Shown one piece after another: positions 1 through 11,589 of a DNA stretch of 64,000 bases. Position numbers and translations under genes: made by a program. Origin of the DNA: Taiwanofungus camphoratus (lineage: Eukaryota > Basidiomycota > Agaricomycetes > Polyporales > Taiwanofungaceae); NCBI GenBank assembly GCA_003999685.1, contig CP021228.1:558001-622000 (forward strand), written 5' to 3'. The notes below the pieces were generated by a model. The model ran no database searches, was not told the DNA's origin, and saw nothing but the letters and a program-made list of their open reading frames with translations. Within the stretch, counting starts at the first letter, position 1, and each line of letters starts with the position of its first letter.

Positions 1-1079
1 CGTTCCGTGAGGTTGGAACGCTACTTGAACCCTATTCACGATCAACAAGTTATCACGTGCCACGTTCCATCGCGTGACACGCGCGTCGCGGGGCCACGGT
101 GGCCATGATAGCCTGTCCGAGATAACAGGAACTTCCTTTGTTCCATTATGTCACCTACAAACGGCAATTGATAATTTAGGGTTGTTGTCTAATTTTGCGC
201 TCTCGGTCAATTTAACCCATTAGCATGCTGGCTGGAGCATCGTGCTCCAGTCGTGTAGGCATGTTTAAGAGTGGAAAGTTACTGAATAGGACTCACGTTG
301 CATGGGACTCACAATCCATATTTGTGAGAGGGAAGGGTCTGAGTATTACACTCACCATCGATTGGCTCTAGCTGAGTCTAGTCTTGATGAACTGAGAAGG
401 GTAGTCACGACTAGTTCTGCATAAGACGTTGTCAATTCGTCGTCGGGTCTGCCTGAAGATGGCCAGACCAAAACTGGCATTGTGAGGACTGGGGGAAAGA
501 GGACACCTTCGACACCCATCGTTTCACGGTCACTGCAATGGCTGTGTTCTTAGATGTTGTCTCCTTCAGTTCACGTATTCAGGGTGTCATTTTTATGTGC
601 AACTCAATTCAGACTACTCTTGTACTGTCGTGTCCATATAATTTGTTACATCTAGCACTCTTAACGAGCACGTTCTTGATCTCTCACCAATGACCTTGCT
701 TGGGAGTTCAACGGAGTAAAGCCAAGCTCCAAGATAATATTTAACCTTGACATGTTCCCGATATCTATTGCCTATGTTACATTATTTTGTGTTTGAGTGC
801 GAGCATCGAAGAATGCACGAATATCCGCCTCCGTGACCTCCTTGCCTTGCTGAGCGAATGGACGTAGATGATTGATCAGTTCATCGCTACAGCACGGTAA
901 GAAATCGAAGACGGCAAAACACGACAAGGCGAAACAAATCAGCCTTCTGAAAGGGACGCAAGGCGTGCACATACCGCATGTCGTTAAATGCCCGAATCCC
1001 ATCTAATGCTTTATCACGCGGGAGCCGCTGCAGCGCGCGGAGGCCAAGTTCCTCTAACGACAGCCCTAAGATATTTTAA
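1..1079. other. Gene-free stretch
   Basis: I see no supportable gene here. A short minus-strand open frame near 772-1002 has no recognisable motif. The right end is the 3' flank of the UBR7-like gene. Confidence 0.5.
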
Positions 1080-2325
1080 TTAGTATACTTGTACAACAGA
1101 AGTCAAGGGGGGCAGACCAGAGTCTGGATCCTCGGGGGGCTCGTATGTCTCTTCCTCCTCTAGGAGATAAGGGTGAGCTTGTAATGGAGGGAGGCACTAG
1201 CATGATGCAGAACAGTCAGACTGGAGAAGGCGAATGGAGAGCTCGAGGGTACTTACAGAGTTACACCTGCACCATCGTCCTCGCCAGCCTTCTGTCAGGA
1301 AGATATCTCCCTGCCCGAGTGGCGCAACCACGCTGTTCGAACATGGAGCGTCCGAGGTGGATTGGATATGTTCGGCAGATAAAAGGATCGCCTGCGCGAG
1401 CGGGTTGGGGGTAGGTGCGATACATGAGGGAGACGACGGCTCTGGCATAAAACGTGCTCGCTTCGCCTGTTGGGAATCCGCGGCATCTGGAGAGCGTAGC
1501 CGCTTCCTCGTGTTCTCGGACCCATGTTCTACTTCTACCTCCTTGTGCAACTCAACCACAACTGTGTGACTCTCGTCATCATCAATCCGTCCCATGACTC
1601 TCCATTCCCCGTGAGGGCTGTCTCGGACGACCATGAGGATGCCTTGATCGCCCGCATACTTGTGCACAGTAGATATGCTGCGCACGCATGCACTGCAGAT
1701 AAGGCTGTCATAGTCTGAGGCTCGGATGAGCGGAGGTGGCAGGCCCGAGGACGATGCCTCCGATACGGCATCGTCGGCCCCCGCGAATCCCTGAACAGTT
1801 GGCTCTGGTGTAGGCTCGCGCGAGGGAGGGCGCTCGCGCAAGTTCAAACACGACTCGTGAAACCAGTCCTGCTAGCGGTGATCATTTGCAAGCGCCACGA
1901 TTACGGATGGAGCGTACCTCACAGGCAAGACACTGTATCATAGTCTCCCTTTCGTTTGCTGCATCGTATTCTCTCCCGCATCTGCAGAATGTACCCTCAA
2001 AGTTATGCCCGTATCTATTATCCTTGTTTTCCTCCTCGAGTGTCTTATGTAGAGTGCATGGGTGTGGAAGCGCACGCGTCGGGCAGTCACACCGGAATGC
2101 GCGCTTGGGAAATAGCTCGACCTGCTCGTGATCTCCATGACAGGCAATAGAGCATGCGGAACAAATCCCACGAGGCTCGCGGCAGCTAAGGCAGAGGTAG
2201 ACGGCTTGGCGGATGTGCCCGAGAGTATACGTGCATTGAGAAAATTGGTGTGGAAGAGCCTCCGCCGCAGCCTGGACAAGCAAAGCTTGGCTGTCAAGAA
2301 TCGACGATATTGTTTGCGATGCCAT
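1080..2325 (-). CDS. UBR7/Mlo2-like UBR-box and PHD-type zinc-finger protein
   Basis: Three exons (2325-1918, 1868-1257, 1196-1080) give an uninterrupted 378-residue protein. Seen: a Cys/His-rich UBR box at about residues 29-91, then a PHD-like finger starting at 'FCRCGREYD' and running across intron 1 into 'CEDWFHESCL'. After an acidic, KR-containing linker comes 'GWRGRWCRCNSC' and a C-terminal 'LLEEEETYEPPEDP', both typical of the UBR7 family. The start was chosen at the Met of 'MASQTISS' because the frame upstream is promoter-like. Family knowledge: UBR7 proteins are putative E3 ubiquitin ligases with a substrate-binding UBR box, linked to chromatin, and fission yeast Mlo2 is the fungal relative. 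The length fits the family. The gene is divergent from the hydantoinase B gene. Ligase activity is inferred only. Confidence 0.88.
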
Positions 2326-2625
2326 AATATGGAAAGAGCGCCACACCGATATTGGAGGTATACAAGTAGCAGAGTCACCAGTCCGTTGATGAAGGGCTAT
2401 GAAAGACCACCCGCGTCCGCGACCAATCCGCCCGATCACATACAAGCTGTCACGTGACACAGGGTACGGTAGTAGATATTTGGTAGATATGGTAAACTCA
2501 GTACCGCCCAGGCAGCGCGATAAACGGTTGTGTGTCCTATCGTGGTGTGACTCAATTACATACTCTTCTACGTCCACCATCCTCCCAACATCGAGGCGTT
2601 ATCCCATCAACCCTTGTACTAAATC
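2326..2625. promoter_or_regulatory. Divergent promoter region of UBR7-like and hydantoinase B genes
   Basis: Only 300 bp separates the start codons of two head-to-head genes, so both promoters must lie here or overlap transcribed leaders. I saw no clear TATA box. Confidence 0.5.
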
Positions 2626-5412
2626 ATGGGCTCTTCCACCTCACCACCGAGCTACAAGGCACCGGATCCGATCCTGCTGACGTTGTTCGCCAATCGCTTT
2701 ATGAGCGTTGCGGAGGCTATGGGTCGCTCACTACAGCAGACAGCAATTAGCACGAATATCAAGGAGCGACTTGATTTCTCGTGCGCTTTGTTTGCTCCTG
2801 ACGGTGATCTGGTCGCGAACGCACCATTCATTCCCATTCACTTAGGATCAATGAGCTTGTGAGTACACGATTAAGATGATGTGATCCAAACGCTGTAGGT
2901 TTTGAGTGAGGGTTGCAGTCTATCAGTGACCTCTGTCGCAGCCTGAAACCCATCCTCTCTGAAGCTTTCAGACACGGTGGAAATGCGCATCTTGCATGAA
3001 ACGCGCTTGACTGAGAGCTTTGCGAGCGAGCCCTGCAGGACGCTACTGTCGTGGCGCTATAGATGAGGTCGATTTCTTGTCAGACATATGACAGGACCAA
3101 ACTCACCGAGCATAGGAACGGCAGTCCGTGAGGCAGCATTTCTCCTCACAACATCCAATGCATCCTTGATTCGATTTCTCGGCGCTATTTGCCATTCGCA
3201 TGAAGTGTGCCTACATCACAGGAGACTTCCCTCTTACTCTGTTCAATTCGATTATTGCGGAGGATGTCCCCAGTACTTCGTCACTATTGGGAATAAAACA
3301 CTCCAATACACTTTGCTACTTTTATCTATTTCTTATAATAAATATCCTGCTGATTATCGTCGTAAGTGCGGTGAAGTACCAGATGAACCTTCATGGAAAG
3401 TCTCTGAAGCCGGGTGATGTCCTCATGACGAACTCGCCTTATGCCGGTGGCTCGTACGTCCTCCCGTTCTTCCCAACGTCCCTTACAACGTATCTCCTCC
3501 CACATACAGTCATCTCCCGGATATCACCATCATCAGCCCCGTATTCGACATACATACGAATAAAATCATCTTCTTCACCGCCTCGCGCGGGCATCACGCC
3601 GACATCGGGGGGATTCTACCCGGGTCGATGCCGCCTACGTCGACCAACATCTTCGAGGAGGGTGCGAATATTGTCAGCTTTAAGATCGTGAGCGGGGGCG
3701 TTTTCGATCGCGATGGCTTGGTGGAGTACATGATCGACAAGCCAGCACAGTATCCAGGGAGCTCCGGGTGCAGGAACATCAAGGATGTTGAGAGCGATCT
3801 CAAGGCGGTGAGCATGGGTTTACGATGAAGTGTCATCCTGTACTGACAAGATTTACCTTAGCAAATTGCTGCCAACCACAAGGGGATACAACTAATTCAA
3901 GCGAGTACGTCTAGACCTTCCGGTTGTGGTGAGGCTGTGGTAATCGATCCTGTTGACCAACAGTCGTGGATGACTACGGTCTGGAGACCGTGCAAGAATA
4001 CATGTATCATATTCGGGCCAATGCTGAATCGTCCGTACGCAATCTCCTGCGCGATGTCGCAAAGCGCGCAGGCACAAATGTCCTCACCGCCGTTGATTAC
4101 CTCGATGATGGCTCTCCTGTTCGTACTTTCGTCTTTCCAATTCATTGCTATCTTTATCTGAACATTTCTTTACACTCAGATTCATTTAAAGGTGGTGATC
4201 AACGAGGAGGAAGGCTCGGCAGTTCTCGACTTTGAAGGGACGGGCTGTGAGACTCGTGGTAATCTCAATGCTCCGATCTCCGTCGTGCATTCAGCCGTGA
4301 TTTACTGCATGCGGGCGATGTTGGATTTGGATATACCATTAAATGCCGGATGCTTGGTACCTCTTGTAGGTCAGTGTAAGCGAGTGCACTGAGGAAGAAG
4401 CCTTGGAGTCTATGACATTCGTTATCGCAATTCGCTGACTCGCCCCTGTCTACAGTCAAGATTCCGGATGGATCTTTACTCTCGCCTTCACGCACCGCTG
4501 CTGTGTGTGGTGGGAATGTGCTCACCTCCCAGCGCATCGTTGATGTTGTGCTCAAAGCTTTCCACGCATGTGCAGCTAGTCAAGGCTGCACCAAGTAGGT
4601 TCATCCAGCTTATCATGCGGTCCTATGCTCACAGGTCTCATGTGCAGCAATTTAACATTCGGCGCAGGTGGGAAAGATAGAGAGGGAATGAATGTCGTCG
4701 GCTGGGGATACTACGAGGTCTGGGTCCAATCATAGACTTTCAAATTTTATACATGGGAGATTGAATCAGATATCGCAGACTATCGCCGGTGGGTCTGGAG
4801 CAGGCCCAGGCTGGCACGGCACCTCTGGTATCCACACACACATCACCAACACGCGCATTGGTGATATAGAAATCCTCGAACGGCGCTACCCGGTGCTCAT
4901 CCACCGTTTCGGCTTGCGAGACGGCTCGGCCGGAAAGGGCAGATGGAAGGGCGGAGAGGGTGTCGTCAGGGAACTCGAATTCACACAGGGCTTGCAAGTC
5001 TCCATTCTCTCGGAGGTGCGCTCACATCGATATGGACATATCGAGCTACATGTGACCACGAATTGTGATACAGAGGCGCACTCGCCAGCCGTATGGCATC
5101 GAAGGTGGTGGACCGGGTGGCCTCGGACGGAACACCTGGATCAAGCAGCCACGCAAGGAGGACGGCGACCTCCCAAATCCAGACGAAGAGAAACCGCACC
5201 CACTCCAACCACGCAACATTAACATCGGTGGAAAGGCCACCGTATGGATGGGCAAGGGAGACCGCCTACTCATCGAGACACCTGGAGGTGGTGCTTGGGG
5301 TGCACTAGAACCGGAAAACAATGAGGATGAGGAGAGTGATCACAGCCATGTAAAGGCATGGGCGGCGAGAGGGAGCTTAGCAGAGAGAGCAGCTAAGCAA
5401 GCTGGGTTCTGA
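2626..5412 (+). CDS. Stand-alone hydantoinase B / 5-oxoprolinase C-terminal domain protein
   Basis: About ten exons join into one continuous reading frame matching the HyuB half of eukaryotic 5-oxoprolinase. Recognisable blocks in order: '[20 protein letters not shown]', '[16 protein letters not shown]', '[18 protein letters not shown]', '[16 protein letters not shown]', '[10 protein letters not shown]', '[16 protein letters not shown]', '[15 protein letters not shown]', '[14 protein letters not shown]' and 'GGGPGG...TPGGGAWG'. Each apparent frame break coincides with a GT..AG intron, so the gene is not frameshifted. Intron 1 (2859-3366) is unusually long at 508 bp. Family knowledge: the full enzyme (about 1,270 aa) hydrolyses 5-oxoproline to glutamate with ATP, and the N-terminal HyuA half carries the ATP-binding fold. 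That half is absent here, because the next gene starts 300 bp upstream on the other strand. Catalytic competence alone is therefore uncertain. Confidence 0.87.
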
Positions 5413-7095
5413 TTATTGGGTGCAACAAAAGGAAGAAACATAGGGTGTAATGGAGGCGACTACTCGGTAAGGATTTTTTTGTATATCTATATAAAGCCGT
5501 AAGGATCGAAGATTGCTTGTCCTGCTGATGCGTTGCAGTGGCCGTGACGATCCCCACCTTTCTGCAAGGCTACCGTTAAGGACATAGTAACGCTATGTCG
5601 TGTACCTTGTTCTCGGTCTGATTGTATGTCTGTCCGACGTTGAGGGTTCGATAAGTATCAACCTCAGAAATGAGGCAGCTAACGACAACTGTACATAATT
5701 CAGTACCACAGGTAACTTAGGCTGCAGGCTGAAAATGACGACGACGAAACCAGTCCATGTAGAATTAGATATCAAGGTTGAGTGACAATCTATCTACCAC
5801 ACTTGCAGTATCAACGTTTCGCGCTTGTCATCATAGCGGTAATCATGAGGGTCTCAGTGGTCGTAGCTGTGGTGGTGGGCGTGTTCCAGAGAGTAGCGAC
5901 AGCTAGTTAAACGGCGAGCGGGGGACACGATGGTTGTGCGAGAAAACATTTCACTTGAAGGGCTAGCTGGGGTTAGGGAACGAGCAACACCGTTGGCGGT
6001 GAGTGCAAAGTCAGAGCACCTTGCATTATATGCGTGACTGCACGTAGGAACGTGTTCTCGGAACGGGTTGATCAGTCAGTCATACGCCAGAACCTGATTT
6101 ATCGATAGCGCAGTTGCTACCAGCCGCTACTATGAAGCAGAAGGACCACAATTACGCTTTTACCCAAGTCTCAAAAAGGTGCAACAGGAGTAAATGCTGA
6201 AGAATCTTGTTTTGACGTCGTATGCCGGCGACGAAATGGACAAGGTCAGGTTGAAAGCGCAAAAGCTTGGTCAATATGCCATGGCAGATTTCAAGACCTA
6301 CCACTTGGGCAAAGGCCACCTGCTTCGTCAAAGTGAGACATCTCAATAGATTCCGGCTATACGTTGTGCAAAGAGTAGAATACTGTACCATTTCGACCAA
6401 CTGTTCACGGGTTGTGACTGTGACACCATATTTTGGTCAGTTCACCAACTCAAAGGCTGGTGTGATGGTGGACAAAAACTTCGAGTTCAGTTCATGATGT
6501 CAAAATTTGGCATGTTTGCTGGTCTAATTTTTTTAAAATGTCCTTACATTTTAGTGCTGCTCTCGTTTTGATACCAGAATGTCTCGGGAGTCTGATAAAT
6601 ATGATTTTCGACCGCGCAGCCAGCTTAGTGACCCGTGACAAATCTGAACTCGCCCATGCTGTGACGCGTGACTGAACAATGGTTCAGTATATACGTGGTA
6701 AACGTCGGCACTGTCCAAAAGAGTTTCGATCATCAATGAGTGTCGTGCATCGTGCTCACTGAGAAATAGGGCTGCTTGGACCAATCCAGTATGAGGATAC
6801 TCCGGTACCTGAGACACACACGGCAGTGGGTATCAGCGTGCGACTCAACAGTGTCGTAACAACAGGACTTCGGAGCCTGAAAATGCTACATCACAGTGTT
6901 CTCGTGCCTTCATATCGGTGTCTGTAAAAAGTGCGTGTAGTGAAAGTCGCGCCACGTAAATCGACGTGCGAACGCAGGACTGGTTACTACAGGCATCTCC
7001 TGTACGTACGGATGGAGAGCAAAGAGCTCCAGAGCCTGCGTGAGGGAACCCGAGGTCGCTGCTTCTTTTGCGCACCATGAAGCAGCGTTGTTAGG

Positions 7096-7445
7096 GTCAA
7101 GGCTTGACCCTTTGACCTTGACCCCCCCCCCCCCGGTCAACCACTTGACCGGGAGTTTAACGACCGCTTAACCGTTTGACCACTGCTAAGGCGTGATTAT
7201 CGTGTAACGTTTAACTACCATGTGCAGTCTACTGTTAAGCTCCAAATTTTCCATTGTGTAAATGTACCAACTTACGGGCTCTGGTCTCGGCCATTCGGAG
7301 CTCAATTTTCGAGCAAGTTGTCGCGAGACTTCTGAGGGTCCCCAGCCATCACGTGAGAATCATGCATTGGCTTTGGTTGACCTTGAGTCAGGGTCAAACG
7401 GTTTAGCGGTGGTCAAACCGGGGATCAGCGAGGTCAAGAACAACA
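7096..7445. repeat. Inverted clusters of GGTCAA/TTGACC motifs
   Basis: A left cluster (7096-7190) and a right cluster (7370-7435) of the hexamer are arranged in opposite orientation. They share the segment 'AACCGTTTGACCAC' (left) as its reverse complement (right). A run of 14 C lies inside the left cluster at about 7122-7135. The arrangement could be a decayed inverted-repeat element. No target duplication was found. Confidence 0.4.
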
Positions 7446-7825
7446 TTGCCATGAAGGACAACACAAGGTTTCGTCAGGCGAGGTTTCTGAGAAGGCCTCC
7501 GGCATCATTACAGATATGCCGTCATGTATTCAATACCTCGGGGCTAGCCCACCCCAAATTCGAACTTTGATGAACGTGATGTGTACCAAGGCACAAGTAG
7601 CCAATAAAATTAATAATCTGTTAAATGAGAGCAAGTTCTGGAGCAAGCAAGGAATTTATATCTGAGTGCAAAATATGTAGATTTGACTACGCAATGCCCC
7701 CACATCGTGCAATTTGGATACCATGACTGATGATCTTTGTATAGCGCCGGATCAGATCGCTTTGAATACTTGTAAGACAGACAACCGTTGACGGCAGATT
7801 GACGGCAAGTGTGCGATCTGTGACC

Positions 7826-8050
7826 CTCTGTAAGAAAGGATAGTCATCCTAGTCACAAATCTAGTCCCCAAATTGTGCCAATGGACTAGCTAGTCATTTT
7901 TCTCAACCACATCTGTCCAAATTTGGAGGAAATAGTCACGCAGTAGTCAAGGAGTGGTCGATTCATGAGTGACTACACTCCCTGATTTAGTCACAATAGT
8001 AGTCATTGGCGCAATCTGGGGACTACGGTTGACTATCCTTCTTTACGGAG
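7826..8050. mobile_element. MITE, family copy 1 (225 bp)
   Basis: Ends are inverted repeats of about 23 bp (left CTCTGTAAGAAAGGATAGTC, right end its imperfect complement). It is flanked by the direct repeat TGTGACC at 7819-7825 and 8051-8057, a candidate target duplication. The interior is closely similar, in reverse orientation, to the element at 59449-59640. No coding capacity. Confidence 0.8.
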
Positions 8051-9334
8051 TGTGACCTTGTCAGGAACACGAAGAAACGCTGCTGGAAATTCCCGCTTGG
8101 AATGTCTGTCACTTCTGCAATGCATTTCTAACGACCTTTTCAAGGCGTTCCGGTGGTCAAGCTTTGAAGGAGTAACCACCCCAGATCCGCGAGTTTGATT
8201 CCTCTTCACCTTTGTTCCAATCCCACCCAATTTTCAATTAGCATCCGCTGCTTCCAGTTCTTTCTTTACACCGATTGTACGACCCCACCTGAACCTCACA
8301 GCCCACTTCGACGCTGCGGAACACTTCTATTATGGACGCCTTCCATTTCGAGGTACTACCACCGTGCGACACTGCATACACGGGTAGACTGCTAGTGCCA
8401 AGCATGTAATAAGCATGTAATTGCTGGAAGGAGAATCATTGCATTTATCCATCCATCATCTATAACGGTCTTTTAACAAAGTGACAGCATTGTATCAAAC
8501 AAAGTAAAAGCTATTGCCGTAGGCAAGTCCCGCTAAATTTGTAGATACTATGCCTGCGACTCGGAACCTGCGATCTTGTCGATCCCAGAACAGAAGAGTG
8601 AACGTAGTAAGAGTAGCTTTGATCTCCAGGATAGTAGGTGCGGATACGCCAGTGGTAACCATATGCATGCGGAGTCAAAATGGGCTGGGACGAGGTTGGA
8701 CTGTTGTGTTACGGCAACGGTTCAGTCACCTGTCACTTTCCTGTGGACTTCCTAGCACAGCGCCTTTCCTCGAAGTGCTGAGAATCAGGCGGAAGTGATT
8801 GTAGAACCAGAGGGTTGTGTGAAGAGCTAGATTACGCACACGTGATGGCCTATTTTCTGCATGAGGTTCAATAGAATTTGGAATCAGCTCATAGTCGACA
8901 GAACAGCGGAAATAGAGACGTCCGACGGCCAGGTTTCGAGCGTCGCAAGTAAAATGAAATTTACAGAGTTGCGACACACCATGCACCATATCAAACATTG
9001 CGACTGGGTGGTACTTGGGATTTGACATCAGATGCACGAGTCCTGAGAACAACTTCTGCAGTACATGCCGGCCATTTGCCTGAAATCGGCGGCAGCTAAG
9101 GCACAGACGATGGTGCGAGTGAAACGCATGGTACGCACTTCCTACGTATGCTGCACGAGTTACACAATAAGCTAATAGCCCCATCTTGACACAAATACGC
9201 ACCGTGTTTTAGGTGATACTACATGACACAGTGGCCGAATGACCGATGACGCAGACGCGAAGCCCTGAAGGCAGACTTTCGTCATTGCCCCCGGTCCTTA
9301 TCCTGATTTCGAATTCGATTGGAGGCAGCAGGGG

Positions 9335-9341
9335 TTTAAAA
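9335..9341 (+). promoter_or_regulatory. TATA-like box of the hydrophobin gene
   Basis: TTTAAAA about 100 bp upstream of the hydrophobin ATG, followed by a pyrimidine-rich leader, as in highly expressed fungal genes. Confidence 0.5.
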
Positions 9342-9438
9342 GGAGGGACAGCACGGCCAGAGTCCCCACGTCGAGCACCTCTTCCCGAGAAGATTCCCCA
9401 TCCAAGTCCCTGTCCCAGAAATCAGTCAGTCAGGCAAG

Positions 9439-9913
9439 ATGTTCTCTCGTGCTCTCGTCGTATCCTCCCTCGCTCTCCTTACGGTCGCCAACCCCGTGAA
9501 CAACCTTGGAGAGACCACCTGGACCACTACGGTGACCGCTCTGGCTCCGGCTGAGTCTGCCGCTGGCCAATGCAACGCGGAGAACTATCAGTGCTGCCAG
9601 CAGGCTGTGGCGGTAAGTGCTTCTATAACGACGAGGCCATCGCTCACGTAAAGTGCATGCAGGCCAACTCGACCGCAGCCACCACTCTCCTCGGCCTGTT
9701 GGGCATTGTGTTGTCGGATCTTAACGTTCTCGTTGGAATTGACTGCCTGCCCATCACGGTCCTTGGTACTGGCGGTGCATGCGCTGCTGAGACCCTCTGC
9801 TGCAATGATACCAGTGTCGTAAGTAGGGTGGTTACAGACTGGTACGAACACTGACCGGCTTTCACATACAGGGCAACTTGATCTCCATTGGCTGCCTTCC
9901 CATTATACTTTGA
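9439..9913 (+). CDS. Class I hydrophobin
   Basis: Exons 9439-9612, 9663-9818 and 9872-9913 encode 123 residues. Seen: an N-terminal signal peptide ('[17 protein letters not shown]') and exactly eight cysteines in the hydrophobin order C-CC-C-C-CC-C. These are '[13 protein letters not shown]', then 'GIDCLP', '[14 protein letters not shown]' and 'SIGCLPIIL' at the end. The spacing and short C-terminal tail are those of basidiomycete class I members. Family knowledge: these secreted proteins assemble at air-water interfaces into rodlet films that coat aerial hyphae and fruit bodies. A TTTAAAA box and a CT-rich leader precede the gene. Both introns begin GTAAGT and end CAG and keep the frame exactly. 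Confidence 0.96.
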
Positions 9914-11589
9914 GTGGCGTTGTTCTTGGCACAGCGCAAGAAGAGGACTTGTTCTATACGATTGATGCTGCGTAGTATAACTTGACGGTGGAGATATATA
10001 CCTGAAAAACGTGTATTCCTTCGTTTTGCCTGCAATCAACATGTATATGACCGGATTGATTATGTGAACGAGACCAGAGTAGTTCGACGCACTCTACATT
10101 CGGACTTATATTCTCTCAGTGCCGGTGCAGCACGGACCAGTGATAAAATGGGCTCGGGTCTACAAAAACTCGTCCCAACTGTCGGATTACCACGAAAGTA
10201 GCAAGAAATAGCAAGCTTGATACCAAATAACGGCCGATAATGTATGTCTAATACATCTGAATGACGTCGCAAAGTCCACAGGACGAAGGTCATTGTGAGA
10301 CGGCGCACAAAGAGACCGATAGCCTACAGCTTTGATCGGACGATGGCCGTCATGTACTTGAAGCTCTTCGGCTCTTCGCGGCTGTACTAGAGGGGCCTCA
10401 GGACCACCACCGCTGAACAATCAGCGGGTCACCATTTACGCATGTATACCCTGGTTTTGTAAAGTGGACTGTCAGTACTAAAGCTACAATCTTGACGTTT
10501 AGTTTGACCAGCCGTAGTAGGGCCACAGGAGCCTCGTCAATGCGACGTCCTCTCGAAATCAATAGGCTGAGGTCCAAAAACTAAACCTTGCCCCAAATCA
10601 CCAGCCTGGATACGCAGGTCCGCGAGTGGGCAGGTCGAAAGATTTTCATATGTCTACTGACAACAGGTCCTTATGGGACTCCAAGACCTGAGGATGAAGC
10701 ACGCACATACAGAGAGTGCAGGATTGTTATTCGGCGGACATGCAGGCGCAGAGGTGCAGAAATTGTGCATGATAGTTGAAGGCACGTGACGTGCGCACCG
10801 ACCGAATATTTAGCCGCTACTAACACTGCGTCACCGGCATTTGACCGACTTATCTGGGAATACGATTCCTAACACCCGCGGACTTTACGACGAAAACAAA
10901 TGCTTGTCAGCAGGTTAATTAGCGTGTGGTAAAATGCCTGCGCTGGGCGTTCGGAACGAGACGTGCTTAGTTTCAGTTCTAATTCAGCAGGGAAGACGTC
11001 AACTTGAATCTGATCTCCGCCCGGCTTGGGAGGTGCATTGCTGGGTCTACACATTTATTGCGAAGAAAGCTGCAAGAGATATCTGTAGCATTCGCTTAGG
11101 TCTCATGGATACAGACATAACTGTTCAGCGTTGAACGGTGAGAAGAGGAGACTTCGTGGCACGAAAGGCTCAGGCTGCCGTTTGTCTCCAGTCGCAGACT
11201 GATGTTATCTGGATACACAAAGGAATCAACGACTTCGAACCTTCTATTCTTTTCCGATGGCATTGCTGGAAAGCAGAAGCTTCACGATCAGACAGGGACC
11301 GACCTTCCTGTCAATCTCATTTCTCCTGACTAGGCAAGCATGTTTCCTTATCTGGCTTTAGGATGCTCGGGTGAGTTCGTCCAGTGCCAACTTGATATCT
11401 TTGGGTCTATCCTAATGTTATTCACGATCGATATTTTATCCGGCGACTTCATGTTGCGGTTGTTGAGTTTCAAATTCCAGGAGAAAGCGACTTATAAAAG
11501 CTCATAAGTCGAAGCCATGTCTCTTTCTCGCTGTCCATTACACCTCCTTTCTGCTTTCTGTTAAGCTTCCCAGACAAAAACGCGCCGTC
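9914..11589. other. Gene-free stretch
   Basis: Intergenic between the hydrophobin and the first CPL1-like gene. Short open frames show no recognisable motif. The last 100 bp is the TATA-containing promoter of the downstream gene. Confidence 0.5.
11494..11500 (+). promoter_or_regulatory. TATA box of CPL1-like gene 1
   Basis: TATAAAA 90 bp upstream of the ATG at 11590, followed by a C/T-rich leader. Confidence 0.6.

Larger units (their letters stand above)
5413..9438. other. 4-kb gene-poor stretch with repeats
   Basis: Holds a MITE (7826-8050), a cluster of GGTCAA/TTGACC motifs around a C14 tract (about 7096-7445) and the hydrophobin promoter. A minus-strand open frame at 9202-8726 (158 codons) vaguely resembles F-box-type fungal proteins, but I cannot support it. 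No other gene was recognised. Confidence 0.5.

Noticed and set aside
3200-5412. Apparent frameshifts in the hydantoinase B gene
   Set aside because: Each break matches a GT..AG intron that restores the conserved sequence.
8726-9202. 158-codon minus-strand frame resembling F-box-type proteins
   Set aside because: The resemblance is impressionistic. No F-box motif could be pointed to.
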